A DNA stretch of 64,000 nucleotides from Herbidospora yilanensis. GTDB taxonomy: Bacteria > Actinomycetota > Actinomycetes > Streptosporangiales > Streptosporangiaceae. Shown piece by piece: positions 1 through 9,340 of this stretch. Position numbers and translations under genes: made by a program. Location: the NCBI RefSeq assembly GCF_001570565.1, contig NZ_BBXE01000042.1, positions 1 to 64,000 on the forward strand. Reading direction: 5' to 3'. The notes beneath the pieces were generated by a model. It saw only the letters and a list, made by a program, of their open reading frames with translations. It was not told the origin of the DNA and ran no database searches. How positions within the stretch are numbered: the first letter of the stretch is position 1; every line of letters begins with the position of its first letter.

Positions 1-1
1 C

Positions 2-3000
2 GGCGCGTCCCTGCCCGACGGCCGGGCAGAGCAGGCGCACCTGCTGGCGGGCACGCTGGCTCGGAGCCGGGTGCTCTTGCTGATCGACGACGTGGGGTCC
101 GAGGAGTCGCTCCGCGAGATCCTCGCGTTCGACGGGCCGTTTGCGCTGGTCTGCACCAGCCGCTCCAAGCTGAGCGGCCTGACGGGAACGGTGCGGTTTC
201 TGGAGCTCGGGCCGCTGGAGGAGCCGCAGGGTGCGGAACTCGTCAGCGCGGTCGCCGGGCCGCCCCGGCTGACCGAGGAGCAGATCGGGCGGCTCGTGGC
301 GGCCTGCGGCGGGCATCCGCAGGCGCTGAGCATCGCTGCCGCTCACCTGGCGAGCCGCCCGAAGGCGCATGCCGACCGCTACATCGCCGACATCGACAGC
401 GCCGATCGGGGCATCAAGGCGCTCCGGGCCGGCCAGACCGCACTGGAGCCGATCCTGGCCCGGAGCTTCGCCGCCCTCGGCCCCGAGCAGCGGGAGCTGT
501 TCGTCCGGCTCGGCGTGCTGCCGCGCATGTCCGTCACCCCCGACATCGCGGCGGCGGCCGTCGCCCCCTTGACCGAGATCGGCGAAGCCGACATCGAGGC
601 CGTCGGGGACCTGCTCGACTCCCTGTTCGAGCTCAGCCTCATCGAACAGGTCGACGACGACCGTTACCTCTTTCACGAGATCCTCCACCGCTATGCGCGG
701 CACACCTCGGCGGCGGTCGAACCCGGCACCCGCGACGCGGTAATCGCCCGGTCGTGCGACGTGATGGCCCTGCGGGCCGAGGCGACGACCGAATCGATCG
801 GCTTCCTTGACGCGGAAGCGCGAGTCCCGGCACCATCCAACGCGATGGCGTTGCAGACCTTGCACGCCGATCGTCCGGGTGCGATTGCCCTGGTCGAACG
901 GGCTCGGGAGCTCCAGATCTGGGAACCGCTCCTGCGATTGGTCTCCGGTCTCCTGCCCTCCTTGACGCTGGGAGGTCACTGGCTGGAATTCGACCGGATC
1001 AACCGCTATGCGCTGGAGGCGGGCGAGCTCGCCGACCGGCCCGACTGGGTCGCCATCGCCCTCCACAACAGGGGCACCGCCGCCAGTCACCTCAGTGGTG
1101 GCGAAGACGCCACCGAGCTGTTCCGGCGGGCCGCCGAGACGGCGCGCGGGGCCCGGATGCCCGAGCTTGCCTACACCGCTTTGCTCTCCATGGGGACGTT
1201 CCTCCTCAACCGGGGGCGCACCCGTGAGGCTATCCCCCTCCTCCGTTTCGGACTGCGCTTCTGGCGGCTCAGCGGAGACCACCAGACGCTGGCCCGGGTC
1301 CTGGAGTTGCTCGGCGGCGCACATCTGGCCCTCGGGCGGGGTCGCCGGGCCGGGCAGTATCTGCGCAACGGCGCGAGGCTGTCGGCGTCCCGAGGCGGCC
1401 CGAACCCCAGCAACAGGCCGGCCCCCGAGTCGGCACATGAAGCGCTGCTCGACATCGACCGGGCCCGCGCGGTGGGCAGCCGCGAATGGGAGGCGCGGGC
1501 GCTCCTAGAGCTCGCCGCCGTCCCCGGCGACATGAGGCCGCCGTCGACCCCGGATGATCCCGGGGAAAACGCGCTGGCCATCTATCGGGACCTGGGCGAC
1601 GTGCAGGGGCAGGTGCTGGCTCTGTTCCTCCTCGGGAAGGCCGTCGGAAGGGCCGGAACCGGCGAGGCCCTCGATTGTCTGCTGGAGTGCGCCGAACTGG
1701 CGGAGGGGATTGGCGATTACCAGCATGCCGCGCTGGCGCTTTCCGAGGTGGCTTTCCACTACGGGAGCATGGGCAACATCCAGGAGGCGGATGTTCTTTT
1801 CGCCGATGCCGACGCCATGGCGCGGCACCTCGGCAACCCGGTCCTGATCGCCAGGATCCTGCGACAACGAGCCGATCATCTGTCGCATCGAGGGTTGGTC
1901 ACAGAACGGGTCGATCTCCTGTCTGAGGCGATACGCCTGCTGGAGACCACCGACGACAAGGAGTCGTTGTGGCAGGCCAAGGTCGCGCTTAGCGAGACGC
2001 TGGTCACGGGAGAAGACTGGCTGCGGGGTGCCCGGATCCTCGATGCGGTTCTCTCGGCGCCATCGGAGCACGTGACCGATGAGTCCAAGACCCGGGCGTG
2101 GAAAGCGCTGGCCATCCTCTATTCGCGCCGGGGTCTTCACCGAGAGGCCGTTTCCGCCATCACGAAGGCACTCGAACTGTGCGGCAGATCGGGTGATCAG
2201 GCCGACCTGCTGCACTGCACGATGGCCCGTGCATCCCTTCACGCCCGCAGCGGAGAACGACTCTCCGCGCTGGCGGAATACGCGAAGGCAGCCGACATCG
2301 CGGCGGCACGCAAAGACATTCGTGTTCTGCTGACGGCCAAGAGCATGGCGGCGGTATGCGGGCTCGACGGCGACGAAGCGGAGGCGACCGCCGCACTCGC
2401 CAGCGTGGCCACGCTGCTTCCGCTGGCCGGGGAACTCGGAATGCACGAGCTGGAAGCCGCCCTGCGCGTGAACGTCGGGCTGCACCACTCGGAGAGCGGT
2501 GACACCGACGCGGCGACCGCCGAACTTCAGCAGGCCCTGACGGTCATCGACCGGGCCGGCGACCGATCGTTGCGCGCGACCGCCCTGCTCGGCTTGGCGC
2601 GTTGCCACCGAGCCGCAGGTGCCATCGAGGTGGCCCGTGCTCGCGCACGCGAGGGCTTCGCCCTGCACCAGGAACTCGGGAACTGGTCGGCGGCGGGAAC
2701 GGCCTATCTGGAGCTCGTGGAGCTCGCCGGGACCGCCCCTGAGGGCCTCACGTTCGCCGACATCCTCGGAGAGGGCGTCGTGCTCGACCCGAGAGTAGGG
2801 GAGTCGCTCGGCGCGCGGCTCGGAGATAGGGGCCCCACGCAGGAGGTCGGCGACCACGCTCAGGTCGCAGACCGGCGGAAGATCACCGTTTCCGAAGCCG
2901 TTCGCCAGGAGCTGTCGCACCTCACGGTCGAGGCACTGATGACGCACTTTGAACACTCTCGGCAGCTGTGCCTGATCTGCGATCTTGTGGTCGACGAGAC

Positions 3001-3649
3001 AGGCGCGGCGGAACTGCTCGTGGTCCGCGACCAGCGCGAGAGCGTGATCACGCTGCGGTTGGCCCACCCGCACTGCGCCTCGTCCAAAGTGATCGAGATG
3101 ACGGCCGTGGTCGCCGAGAGGCCGAAGGAGGTCCTGGAGGCGGAATGCATGATCTTCGGTCCAGCCAGAGCCGGCGTGATCATCGATTGCCAGAACGGCT
3201 GGCGTGCGGGACCAGACGGGCAGATCAACGACGTGATCCTCCAGGCCTTCCGTGACCTGGGCTTCGCCTGCCCGATCGTGGGGGAGGTGGAGGGAAGCCC
3301 GTCGCTGGCCCTTCCCGATGCCCGCGGTGGTGAGGTGCGGGCCCGGCTGGAAAGCAACCTCCTCACGATCACCGTCAACGCGGGCGAGCTGCTGCCGCGC
3401 ATGCCTCTCGACTTCTTCCCCGAGTGGTATCAGGAGGCGGCCGACACGCTGACCCTCATCGTGGGCCGGAATCTCCAGGGCATGGCGGCCGACGACCCGT
3501 CCTATCTTATGAAGGCCATCGCGCTGGGCAGGGTCGTGGGCGGAGTCGTCTCGCTCACGGTGGTGCGGCCCGGCCGGAACGCTCCCTGCCCCTGCGGGAT
3601 GCGGTCGGGGCGTAAGTTCAAGCACTGCTGTGGTGCGACAAGATCATGA
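2..3649 (+). CDS. STAND-type protein with TPR array and C-terminal SEC-C motif (5' truncated)
   Basis: The frame is open to the first base of the window, so the N-terminus and the Walker A motif lie outside. What remains starts just before a Walker B-like strand (VLLLIDDV) followed by NB-ARC-style helical and winged-helix sequence (FHEILHRYARH near residue 225). Several hundred residues of TPR-like helical repeats follow. The protein ends in a SEC-C zinc motif, NAPCPCGMRSGRKFKHCC. STAND ATPases with TPR sensors act in signalling or, in many bacteria, in antiphage defence; which applies here is inference. About 1,215 residues are present. The gene sits at the edge of an accessory region and is followed by an IS remnant. 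Confidence 0.75.
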   Translation, partial: GASLPDGRAEQAHLLAGTLARSRVLLLIDDVGSEESLREILAFDGPFALVCTSRSKLSGLTGTVRFLELGPLEEPQGAELVSAVAGPPRLTEEQIGRLVAACGGHPQALSIAAAHLASRPKAHADRYIADIDSADRGIKALRAGQTALEPILARSFAALGPEQRELFVRLGVLPRMSVTPDIAAAAVAPLTEIGEADIEAVGDLLDSLFELSLIEQVDDDRYLFHEILHRYARHTSAAVEPGTRDAVIARSCDVMALRAEATTESIGFLDAEARVPAPSNAMALQTLHADRPGAIALVERARELQIWEPLLRLVSGLLPSLTLGGHWLEFDRINRYALEAGELADRPDWVAIALHNRGTAASHLSGGEDATELFRRAAETARGARMPELAYTALLSMGTFLLNRGRTREAIPLLRFGLRFWRLSGDHQTLARVLELLGGAHLALGRGRRAGQYLRNGARLSASRGGPNPSNRPAPESAHEALLDIDRARAVGSREWEARALLELAAVPGDMRPPSTPDDPGENALAIYRDLGDVQGQVLALFLLGKAVGRAGTGEALDCLLECAELAEGIGDYQHAALALSEVAFHYGSMGNIQEADVLFADADAMARHLGNPVLIARILRQRADHLSHRGLVTERVDLLSEAIRLLETTDDKESLWQAKVALSETLVTGEDWLRGARILDAVLSAPSEHVTDESKTRAWKALAILYSRRGLHREAVSAITKALELCGRSGDQADLLHCTMARASLHARSGERLSALAEYAKAADIAAARKDIRVLLTAKSMAAVCGLDGDEAEATAALASVATLLPLAGELGMHELEAALRVNVGLHHSESGDTDAATAELQQALTVIDRAGDRSLRATALLGLARCHRAAGAIEVARARAREGFALHQELGNWSAAGTAYLELVELAGTAPEGLTFADILGEGVVLDPRVGESLGARLGDRGPTQEVGDHAQVADRRKITVSEAVRQELSHLTVEALMTHFEHSRQLCLICDLVVDETGAAELLVVRDQRESVITLRLAHPHCASSKVIEMTAVVAERPKEVLEAECMIFGPARAGVIIDCQNGWRAGPDGQINDVILQAFRDLGFACPIVGEVEGSPSLALPDARGGEVRARLESNLLTITVNAGELLPRMPLDFFPEWYQEAADTLTLIVGRNLQGMAADDPSYLMKAIALGRVVGGVVSLTVVRPGRNAPCPCGMRSGRKFKHCCGATRS

Positions 3650-3685
3650 CGGGGGCGCTGTGCTGACAGATCTCCAGGTCCTGGC

Positions 3686-3711
3686 CTGTAGGGCTTAAGA
3701 ACTCGATTCAA
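3686..3711 (+). repeat. Left terminal inverted repeat of the IS element
   Basis: This stretch begins CTGTAGGGCTTAAGAACTCG. It matches the reverse complement of 4900-4925 at 19 of 26 positions, the expected arrangement for the two ends of a transposable element. Confidence 0.65.
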
Positions 3712-3747
3712 TTCCAGCGCAGAGCTCATCGTCCGGGGACGGACGGG

Positions 3748-4875
3748 TTGAGAGTTGCAGTGGCTGGTTCGGGTTATCTGGGATCATCTTTTGTGATCTT
3801 GTCTACGGTGTACGCCGTCGCCCGGCGCCTGCTGTCTTTGCCCGCCCTGCTGTTACGGTGCGACGCATCCAAGGAGGCGGAATTGCTGGTGCTTCGGCAT
3901 CAGAACGCGGTCCTGCGCCACCAGGTCCCACGCGTGCGGTACGAACCAGCCGACCGCCTGTGGTTTGCGGCGCTCTCGCACCTGATACCCCGCCCCCAAT
4001 GGGAGAAGATCTTCCCGATCACGCCGTCCACCCTGCTGGCCTGGCACCGCAAACTCGTCACGAGGAAGTGGGACTACAGTCGGCATCGCCGTCCCGGCCG
4101 CCCACCCACCGCAGCCGCGGTCAAGGCCCTCATCCTGCGCATGGCCACGGAGAACCCAGGATGGGGTCACCGGCGCATTCACGGTGAGCTGACCCGCCTC
4201 GGCCATAAGATCGCCGCTTCTACCGTCTGGAACATCCTGAACCGGGCCGGGATCGATCCCGCCCCGCGCCGCGACGGCCCGACGTGGAAACAGTTCCTGA
4301 CCGCCCAGGCCAGCACATCGTCGCGGTCGACTTCCTGCACGTGGACACCGTCCACATCCAACGCCTCTATGCCCTGGTCATGCTCGAACACGGCAGCCGC
4401 CGCACCCACCTTCTCGGCGTCACCACAAACCCCACCGGCCAATGGACCGCCCAAGCCGCCCGCAACTTCCTCATGGACTCCGACATCGACTCCACGAAGC
4501 TGAAGTTCCTGATCCGTGATCGTGCAGGCCAGTTCACCAGTTCCTTCGACGCGGTGTTCGCCGACGCCGGCCTCCGGATCCTCACGAGTCCACCGCAGGC
4601 CCCGAAAGCGAACGCTCACTGCGAAAGGATCATCGGCACCTTACGCCGCGAGTTGCTCGACCGCATGCTCATCCTCAACGAGTGCCATCTACGCCGGACA
4701 CTCACCCGCTACCTGCAGCACTACAACACGACCCGGCCTCACCGCAGCATCGGACAATTGTCTCCATCGCAAGCCGATGCCGGTCCGCCAACCATGATCG
4801 ACCTGGCCAACCACCGAGTCCATCGCAAAACGATCCTTGGGGGGGCTCATCAACGAGTACCAGCTCGCCAGCTGA
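3748..4875 (+). pseudogene. DDE integrase-core transposase, two frameshifts
   Basis: The first part (from 3748; the true start may be slightly downstream) carries the N-terminal helix-turn-helix and the HTH_21-like segment GWGHRRIHGELTRLG. Near 4300 the coding frame shifts by -1 after FLTAQA and continues as HIVAVDFLHVD. The integrase core then follows with D (AVDF), D (LIRDRAGQF) and E (HCERIIGTLRRE). A second shift lies in the run of seven G at 4839-4845. One G fewer would restore GGLINEYQLAS and a TGA at 4873-4875, the usual C-terminus of this family. Two independent shifts point to inactivation rather than programmed frameshifting. Confidence 0.8.
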
Positions 4876-4899
4876 CGCCGCGAATCAGCAGGTCAAGCC

Positions 4900-4925
4900 T
4901 CGACTCCAATTTTTGAGCCCCACAG
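4900..4925 (-). repeat. Right terminal inverted repeat of the IS element
   Basis: Read on the minus strand this begins CTGTGGGGCTCAAAAATTGG and pairs with 3686-3711. It lies 24 bases past the ancestral transposase stop codon at 4873-4875. Confidence 0.65.
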
Positions 4926-5300
4926 GGTCTACCGGCAAGAGGAAGGGACCTTGATCCGCTTGCCTGATCTCGTCAACGACTGCCACGTACGGTACTCAGC
5001 TTTGATCGAATCGGCCCTCACTGCTGGATCTAACAGGAGTGCGTGAACCCGATTGTCGATCGCAACTCGTGGAGGATGAGGTGTGAAGGACGAACCGGTC
5101 AATCTGTCGTTGATCTGGTTCCAGATGGGCAGACACAGACGGCGGAGGTGTAGCGGCCGGCATTCCCAGCGGCTGGGCATCCGGTCGTAGTGAAGCGGTC
5201 CGGGATCAGTGGAGGCTCTGACGGTCCCGGCAAAGCCGGACGGGTCGCCCTGCTGGTGCTTTGGGTGACAGCGGTGGGACGTTCGTGAAAATCTTGGGGT
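4926..5300. other. Intergenic stretch, nothing recognised
   Basis: This region lies between the IS right end and the DUF262 start codon. It has short open frames on both strands, but none shows a family motif, a good ribosome binding site or a convincing start. It may be the remains of a gene from before the IS insertion. Confidence 0.4.
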
Positions 5301-6994
5301 ATGTCGCCGATCCCCCATGAGCGCGCTCACCGCCCCCAGTTAGAGAAGATCACCGAGCTCGCGTCGCGGGTCAGAGCGGGGGAGATCAGGCTTCCGAAGT
5401 TCCAGCGGCAGTTCGTGTGGAAGGGCCCCCAAGTCCTCGATCTGCTCGACTCGATCTCACGGAATTATCCGATCGGGAGCCTGCTGCTGTGGGACAGCGA
5501 TTTGCGGCTGGCGAGCGACCACGACATCGCGGGCATCGAGATCGACCAGGCGCCGGACCGTGAACGCACTGCCTATCTGCTCGACGGCTGCCAGCGTCTG
5601 TCGACTCTCTGCGGGGCGCTGTACTGGGAGCCGAAGGGTGATCCGAAAAGTCTCTGGAACCTAGTCTACGACTTCGGGGAGGAGCGTTTCGCGCATCGGA
5701 AGGACTTCGACGAGCCGCCCGCGCACCAGATTCCGTTGAGGCTGCTCGCCCAGCCCTACGAGTACGCCAAGTGGGCTTCGAAACGGCTTCCTGAGGAGTT
5801 CGAGGGGGCGGCGAAGCAACTGTTCGACAACTTCGCGAACTACGAGACCTCGGTCGTGACGCTGAAGACGGCCTCGATAACTGAGGTCGGCCGGATTTTC
5901 GAACGGGTCAACACGCGCGGCACACCACTGACGGCGGTCCAGGTCATCCGCGCGGTGACCTGGCGCAGCGACTTCGATCTCCTCGACGCCATCGACGGCG
6001 TCCGCGATGTGCTTGCAGCCAAGAACTATGGCTTGATCGACCAGATGCTGCTGCTCCGCGCGATCTCGGCGGCGGCCGGGCTCGGGTTCGCCAAGTCCGA
6101 CATGGAGCAACTGCCGTCCGTGGGCCATGAGCGTCTTCTGGCCGCCATCGAGGAGACCGAGGAGGCCGCGAAGAAGGCCGTGGACTTCCTCACCACCGAG
6201 ATCGGCACTCCGACGGCCGCCGCGCTTCCCCACGCCAACCAACTCGCCGTCGTCATCGAGATCTTCCGGCAGATCCCGAGGCCGAACGGCAAGCAGTTCG
6301 CCCAGCTCCGCAGCTGGTTCTGGCGGACGACCCTCGGCGGCTATTACGACGGCTGGAATCCCCGGAAGATGGCGGCGGACCTCGCAGCGGTGACGGCGTT
6401 CGCGAAGGGCGAGACCAAGGGCATCGAGGTAGACGTCCCGCCACCCAGCACGCGGCTGTGGGCAGGCAAGTACGATCGGGGTACCGCGCCGCAGAAGATG
6501 TTCGCGCTCATGCTCGCGGCACGAGGCCCCCTAGACCTGATCACCGGGGCGGCCATTGACGTGGGGAAGACCCTCGCCGGGGATAACTACCTGCAGTTCC
6601 ACCACTTCTTCCCCAAAGCGGCCCTCCTGCGCGACGGCATCAGGTTCGAGCAGGCCAACTCCTCGCGAACATCGTCATGCTGACCGCGATCAGCAACCAG
6701 AAGTTCTCCGACCTGCCGCCGTCCGCCTATCTGAAGGCCGAAATCGACTTCAGCGACGAACGGACGATCCGCGACCGGCTCGACACATGCCTCGTCTCCG
6801 CGCCCGCTTTCGACGCGGCCATGCGCGGCGACTACAAGGCGTTCGTCGCCGCCCGGTCGGAGACCTTGCTGGAGTGGGCGAGGGACCTCATCCAGCGCGG
6901 GCTGGCGACGGAGGCCGCGCCTGCGGAGCTCGACGAGGAGAGCCGGCGGCTCGCGAACGAGGTCGAGGTCGTGGACGAGGACACCGACGACTGA
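5301..6994 (+). pseudogene. DUF262/HNH (GmrSD-like) nuclease gene, single frameshift
   Basis: The N-terminal DUF262 domain carries PKFQRQFVWKGPQVLDLLDS and YLLDGCQRLSTL, a variant of the family DGQQR motif with Cys in place of the first Gln. The C-terminal HNH-like signature HHFFPKA is near residue 435. The frame stops at 6683, just after that motif. The missing C-terminus continues in the -1 frame, where LANIVMLTAISNQKFS resumes the expected sequence at about 6660, and runs to a TGA at 6994. A one-base loss near 6660 explains both parts. DUF262/DUF1524 proteins include type IV, modification-dependent restriction enzymes. It could be a sequencing error or a real inactivation. The ATG at 5301 is the chosen start. 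Confidence 0.75.
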
Positions 6995-7065
6995 GGTCCG
7001 GGCTACTGTGGACGGCCACGTTCTGTCAGTGCTGGATGGTCTCCTGATGGCGGGAGGTGTGTCCA

Positions 7066-7719
7066 ATGCGCGTCAAAGATCTGCCGGAGGCCGACCGGCC
7101 CAGGGAACGGCTGCTCGAGCACGGACCGCGTGCGCTCGCCGACCGGGAGCTGCTGGCGCTGGTGCTGGGTGAGGGCCGTCCCGGTGTGGACGTCATCGAG
7201 CTGGCGTCCCGGCTGCTCGCCGACCATGGCGGGCTGGCCGCGGTGGCTATGGCCGATCCGGGCGCGCTCCAGCGGTCGGCGGGGATCGGCCCGGCCAGGG
7301 CGGCCCGGCTGACAGCGGTGTTCGAGCTGGCGCGACGCGCGGCCGGGCCGTCGCGCCTCGGCCGGATCACGACCACCGAGGACATAGCGGTCGCCGCCGC
7401 ACCGCTGCTGCGAGGCCTCCGGCACGAGAGGGCGGTCGTCGTCGTTTGCGACGCCGGCGGCCGGATCCTGAAGACCGCCACGCTCACCGCCGGCGCAGCG
7501 GATCGCACCCTGATCCCGGTCCGTGACGTCCTGAGCCTGGTCCTCGCGCTGGGCGGCGTCCGTTTCGCGGTGGCGCACAACCATCCGAGCGGCCGGATGG
7601 AGCCAAGCGAGGCAGACGTCCGGGTAACCGCCCGTCTCCGCGACGCCGCGACCACGGTCGGGCTCCGCCTGCTCGACCACGTCATCGTCACCGAGACTTC
7701 GTGGGCCAGGATCCCGTGA
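7066..7719 (+). CDS. radC: RadC-family JAB/MPN protein
   Basis: About 217 residues, the usual RadC size. The N-terminus has a helix-hairpin-helix-like segment (RSAGIGPARAARL). The C-terminal JAB domain has the metal motif AHNHPSGRMEPSEAD, with two His and one Asp in the standard spacing. The ATG at 7066 is preferred over the GTG at 7057 because GGGAGG at 7052-7057 is well spaced from it. RadC-family proteins are common on islands and near restriction loci, and their biochemical role is not settled. It follows the broken DUF262 gene by about 70 bases on the same strand. Confidence 0.9.
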   Translation: MRVKDLPEADRPRERLLEHGPRALADRELLALVLGEGRPGVDVIELASRLLADHGGLAAVAMADPGALQRSAGIGPARAARLTAVFELARRAAGPSRLGRITTTEDIAVAAAPLLRGLRHERAVVVVCDAGGRILKTATLTAGAADRTLIPVRDVLSLVLALGGVRFAVAHNHPSGRMEPSEADVRVTARLRDAATTVGLRLLDHVIVTETSWARIP

Positions 7720-7980
7720 TCATCCCACCGGTGCCGGTATAACCGGTGGGGACGGCTCGCACGAGCCCTTCCGGTCGCAGGCCTCGACGAGTCGCCAGGG
7801 GCCCGGCAGACGGACCCACCAGGTGCCCGTCGCGCGCCCGTACCGAGCCCACACTGCGGGAGCCATCGGCGAGCTCCGCCGACGGACTCACGCACGCTCC
7901 CGTTCGGTGAGTGCCGCCCACAGCGCGAGTCCGTCACTTGGATAAAGCTCAAACAGAAGGAATACGAGCGACTCGCGAGG

Positions 7981-8160
7981 TTGCAGACCTGGAATGGCAC
8001 AAGCAGCCACAGCGGTTCAGCCGCCAAATGCGTCGAACTCGCCTCTCTAGGGAGCAGCATCTTGATCCGCGAGCCTATGAACCCCGGCAAGCGATTTCTG
8101 AACGTCGCGAACGTCAATGCCCGCCCAATCTTCGCCACACGCTACGCTAATCGGCTCTGA
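7981..8160 (+). CDS. Possible DUF397-family small protein, non-canonical start
   Basis: Reading from TTG at 7981 gives 59 residues containing SSHSGSAAKCVELAS and SSILIREPMNPGKRFL. This resembles the actinobacterial DUF397 pattern (HSG..CVE...VRDSK.P). The length fits the family. There is no ATG or GTG in frame upstream, and the ribosome binding site is poor, so this may be a decayed gene. DUF397 genes usually sit beside an XRE regulator, which is absent here. The rest of the 7720-8197 gap holds nothing I recognise. Confidence 0.35.
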   Translation: MQTWNGTSSHSGSAAKCVELASLGSSILIREPMNPGKRFLNVANVNARPIFATRYANRL

Positions 8161-8197
8161 CTAACGGGATGGGCGAGGCCTGAGGCCCCGCCCTCAC

Positions 8198-9340
8198 TCA
8201 CAACCGTCCGTTGAACGCATAGTTCAGGAGAGCGGATCCAAGGGCCTTTAGCTCTCGATCTTGTGTCGCGGACGCCGCAAGGCAACTGGCCAGTGAGTCA
8301 AGCGCATCGGCGAGCCGTCGTTGTTCTGGCATCGGTGGAAGCGGTACCTCAGTCGCAAGGAGTCGTTCTGGACTGACTCGCTGCCGTCTGGAACCCATGC
8401 CCGTGGTTTTGTCGCGGAGCGCGGCATGAAGGGCAGGCCACGTAACCAGGTGCTTAACATATCGGGGGTCGGCTACGTCGGCGTCGATGGCGAATGTGGG
8501 GAATTCGTGGGAGACATGCAACCCGTCGAACTCGTCAGGAACGATAGCGAGGGCGCCTTCCCAGCCAAAGAGCTTGCTGTAGACGAACTGCCCCGCCCGT
8601 AGGCGGTTGTACCTAGCGTACTTTGTCTCGGAACCTTTGATTGGTGGCCGAGTGAACATCCCGCGACCGTGGCTATAGATGCCAGCTGTTTGATAGAGGG
8701 TGTCCGCCATGACGGGTACGGAGTCATTGATAGGTATCAGGAAATCGCGCATCGGCGCAGGATCCCCTGCTCGTGTGATCAGTGAGCTGAAGAGGGCGCG
8801 ACGAGTGGCCTCGGCAGTTTCCTTAAGCTGCCTGATCTTCTCTATCTTGGCGGTGGCGGCGTCGAGGCGCGAGGCGATGCGGCGTTGCTCGTCCAGTTCT
8901 GGCAGGGGGACGGTTGTGGAGAGAAGGCGGCCGATATTGACTCGTTGACGGCGTGAGCCCATGCCGGTGCCCTGGTCTCGGAGCTTGCCATGGAGGCCCG
9001 GCCAGGTGGTTAGGTGGGCAACGTATCCGGGGTCGGCGACGGCGGCGTCGATATGGAAAGTCGGAAATTCGTGAGAGACATGCAGGCCGTCGAACTCTTC
9101 CGGCACGGTAGCGAGCGCGCCTTCCCAGCCGAAGAGCTTGCTATAGATGAACTGCCCCTTCTGGATTCTGTTGTATTTGAGATAGTTGGTCTCGGAGCCA
9201 GCAATGGGCGGGCGTTTGAAGAGCCCGCGCCCGTAGCTGTAGATGCCTGCCGTCGTGTAGGTGGCGTCCGGGTCGATGGATACGATATCTGATTCTTGTC
9301 GCAGGAACGTGCCGAGAGCGACTTCCGGGTACGCGTTCAT
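8198..9340 (-). CDS. hsdS: Type I restriction-modification specificity subunit HsdS
   Basis: HsdS sets the DNA target of the type I complex. The 380 residues contain two target-recognition halves separated by a helical spacer (IASRLDAATAKIEKIRQLKE near residue 155). The halves are unusually alike: both contain the same tract from YSKLFGWEGALA through FDGLHVSHEFPTF, and both contain GMGSRRQRV. The start is the ATG at 9340, preceded by GGAGGG. It overlaps the hsdM stop by four bases (ATGA), so the two are translationally coupled. The nucleotide composition looks less GC-rich than neighbouring genes, as is common for acquired specificity subunits. Confidence 0.93.
   Translation of the reverse strand: MNAYPEVALGTFLRQESDIVSIDPDATYTTAGIYSYGRGLFKRPPIAGSETNYLKYNRIQKGQFIYSKLFGWEGALATVPEEFDGLHVSHEFPTFHIDAAVADPGYVAHLTTWPGLHGKLRDQGTGMGSRRQRVNIGRLLSTTVPLPELDEQRRIASRLDAATAKIEKIRQLKETAEATRRALFSSLITRAGDPAPMRDFLIPINDSVPVMADTLYQTAGIYSHGRGMFTRPPIKGSETKYARYNRLRAGQFVYSKLFGWEGALAIVPDEFDGLHVSHEFPTFAIDADVADPRYVKHLVTWPALHAALRDKTTGMGSRRQRVSPERLLATEVPLPPMPEQRRLADALDSLASCLAASATQDRELKALGSALLNYAFNGRL

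Larger units (their letters stand above)
3686..4925 (+). mobile_element. Degenerate IS element (IS3/IS481-like), about 1.24 kb
   Basis: The boundaries come from imperfect terminal inverted repeats beginning CTGTAGGGCTTAAGAA on the left and, read inward on the other strand, CTGTGGGGCTCAAAAA on the right (19 of 26 positions match by eye). The repeats flank one transposase gene broken by two frameshifts. The TGT...ACA ends fit the IS3/IS481 style. I saw no clear target-site duplication. The insertion lies between the STAND gene and the DUF262 gene and interrupts no recognisable gene. Confidence 0.7.

Noticed and set aside
1505-3625. 706-codon open frame on the minus strand under the STAND gene
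   Set aside because: It mirrors third-position GC bias of the real gene, has no family motif, and the opposite strand encodes clear TPR and SEC-C sequence.
3748-4875. Programmed frameshifting of the transposase
   Set aside because: No slippery heptamer was evident at the first shift near 4300, and a second independent shift occurs at the seven-G run, so decay is the simpler reading.
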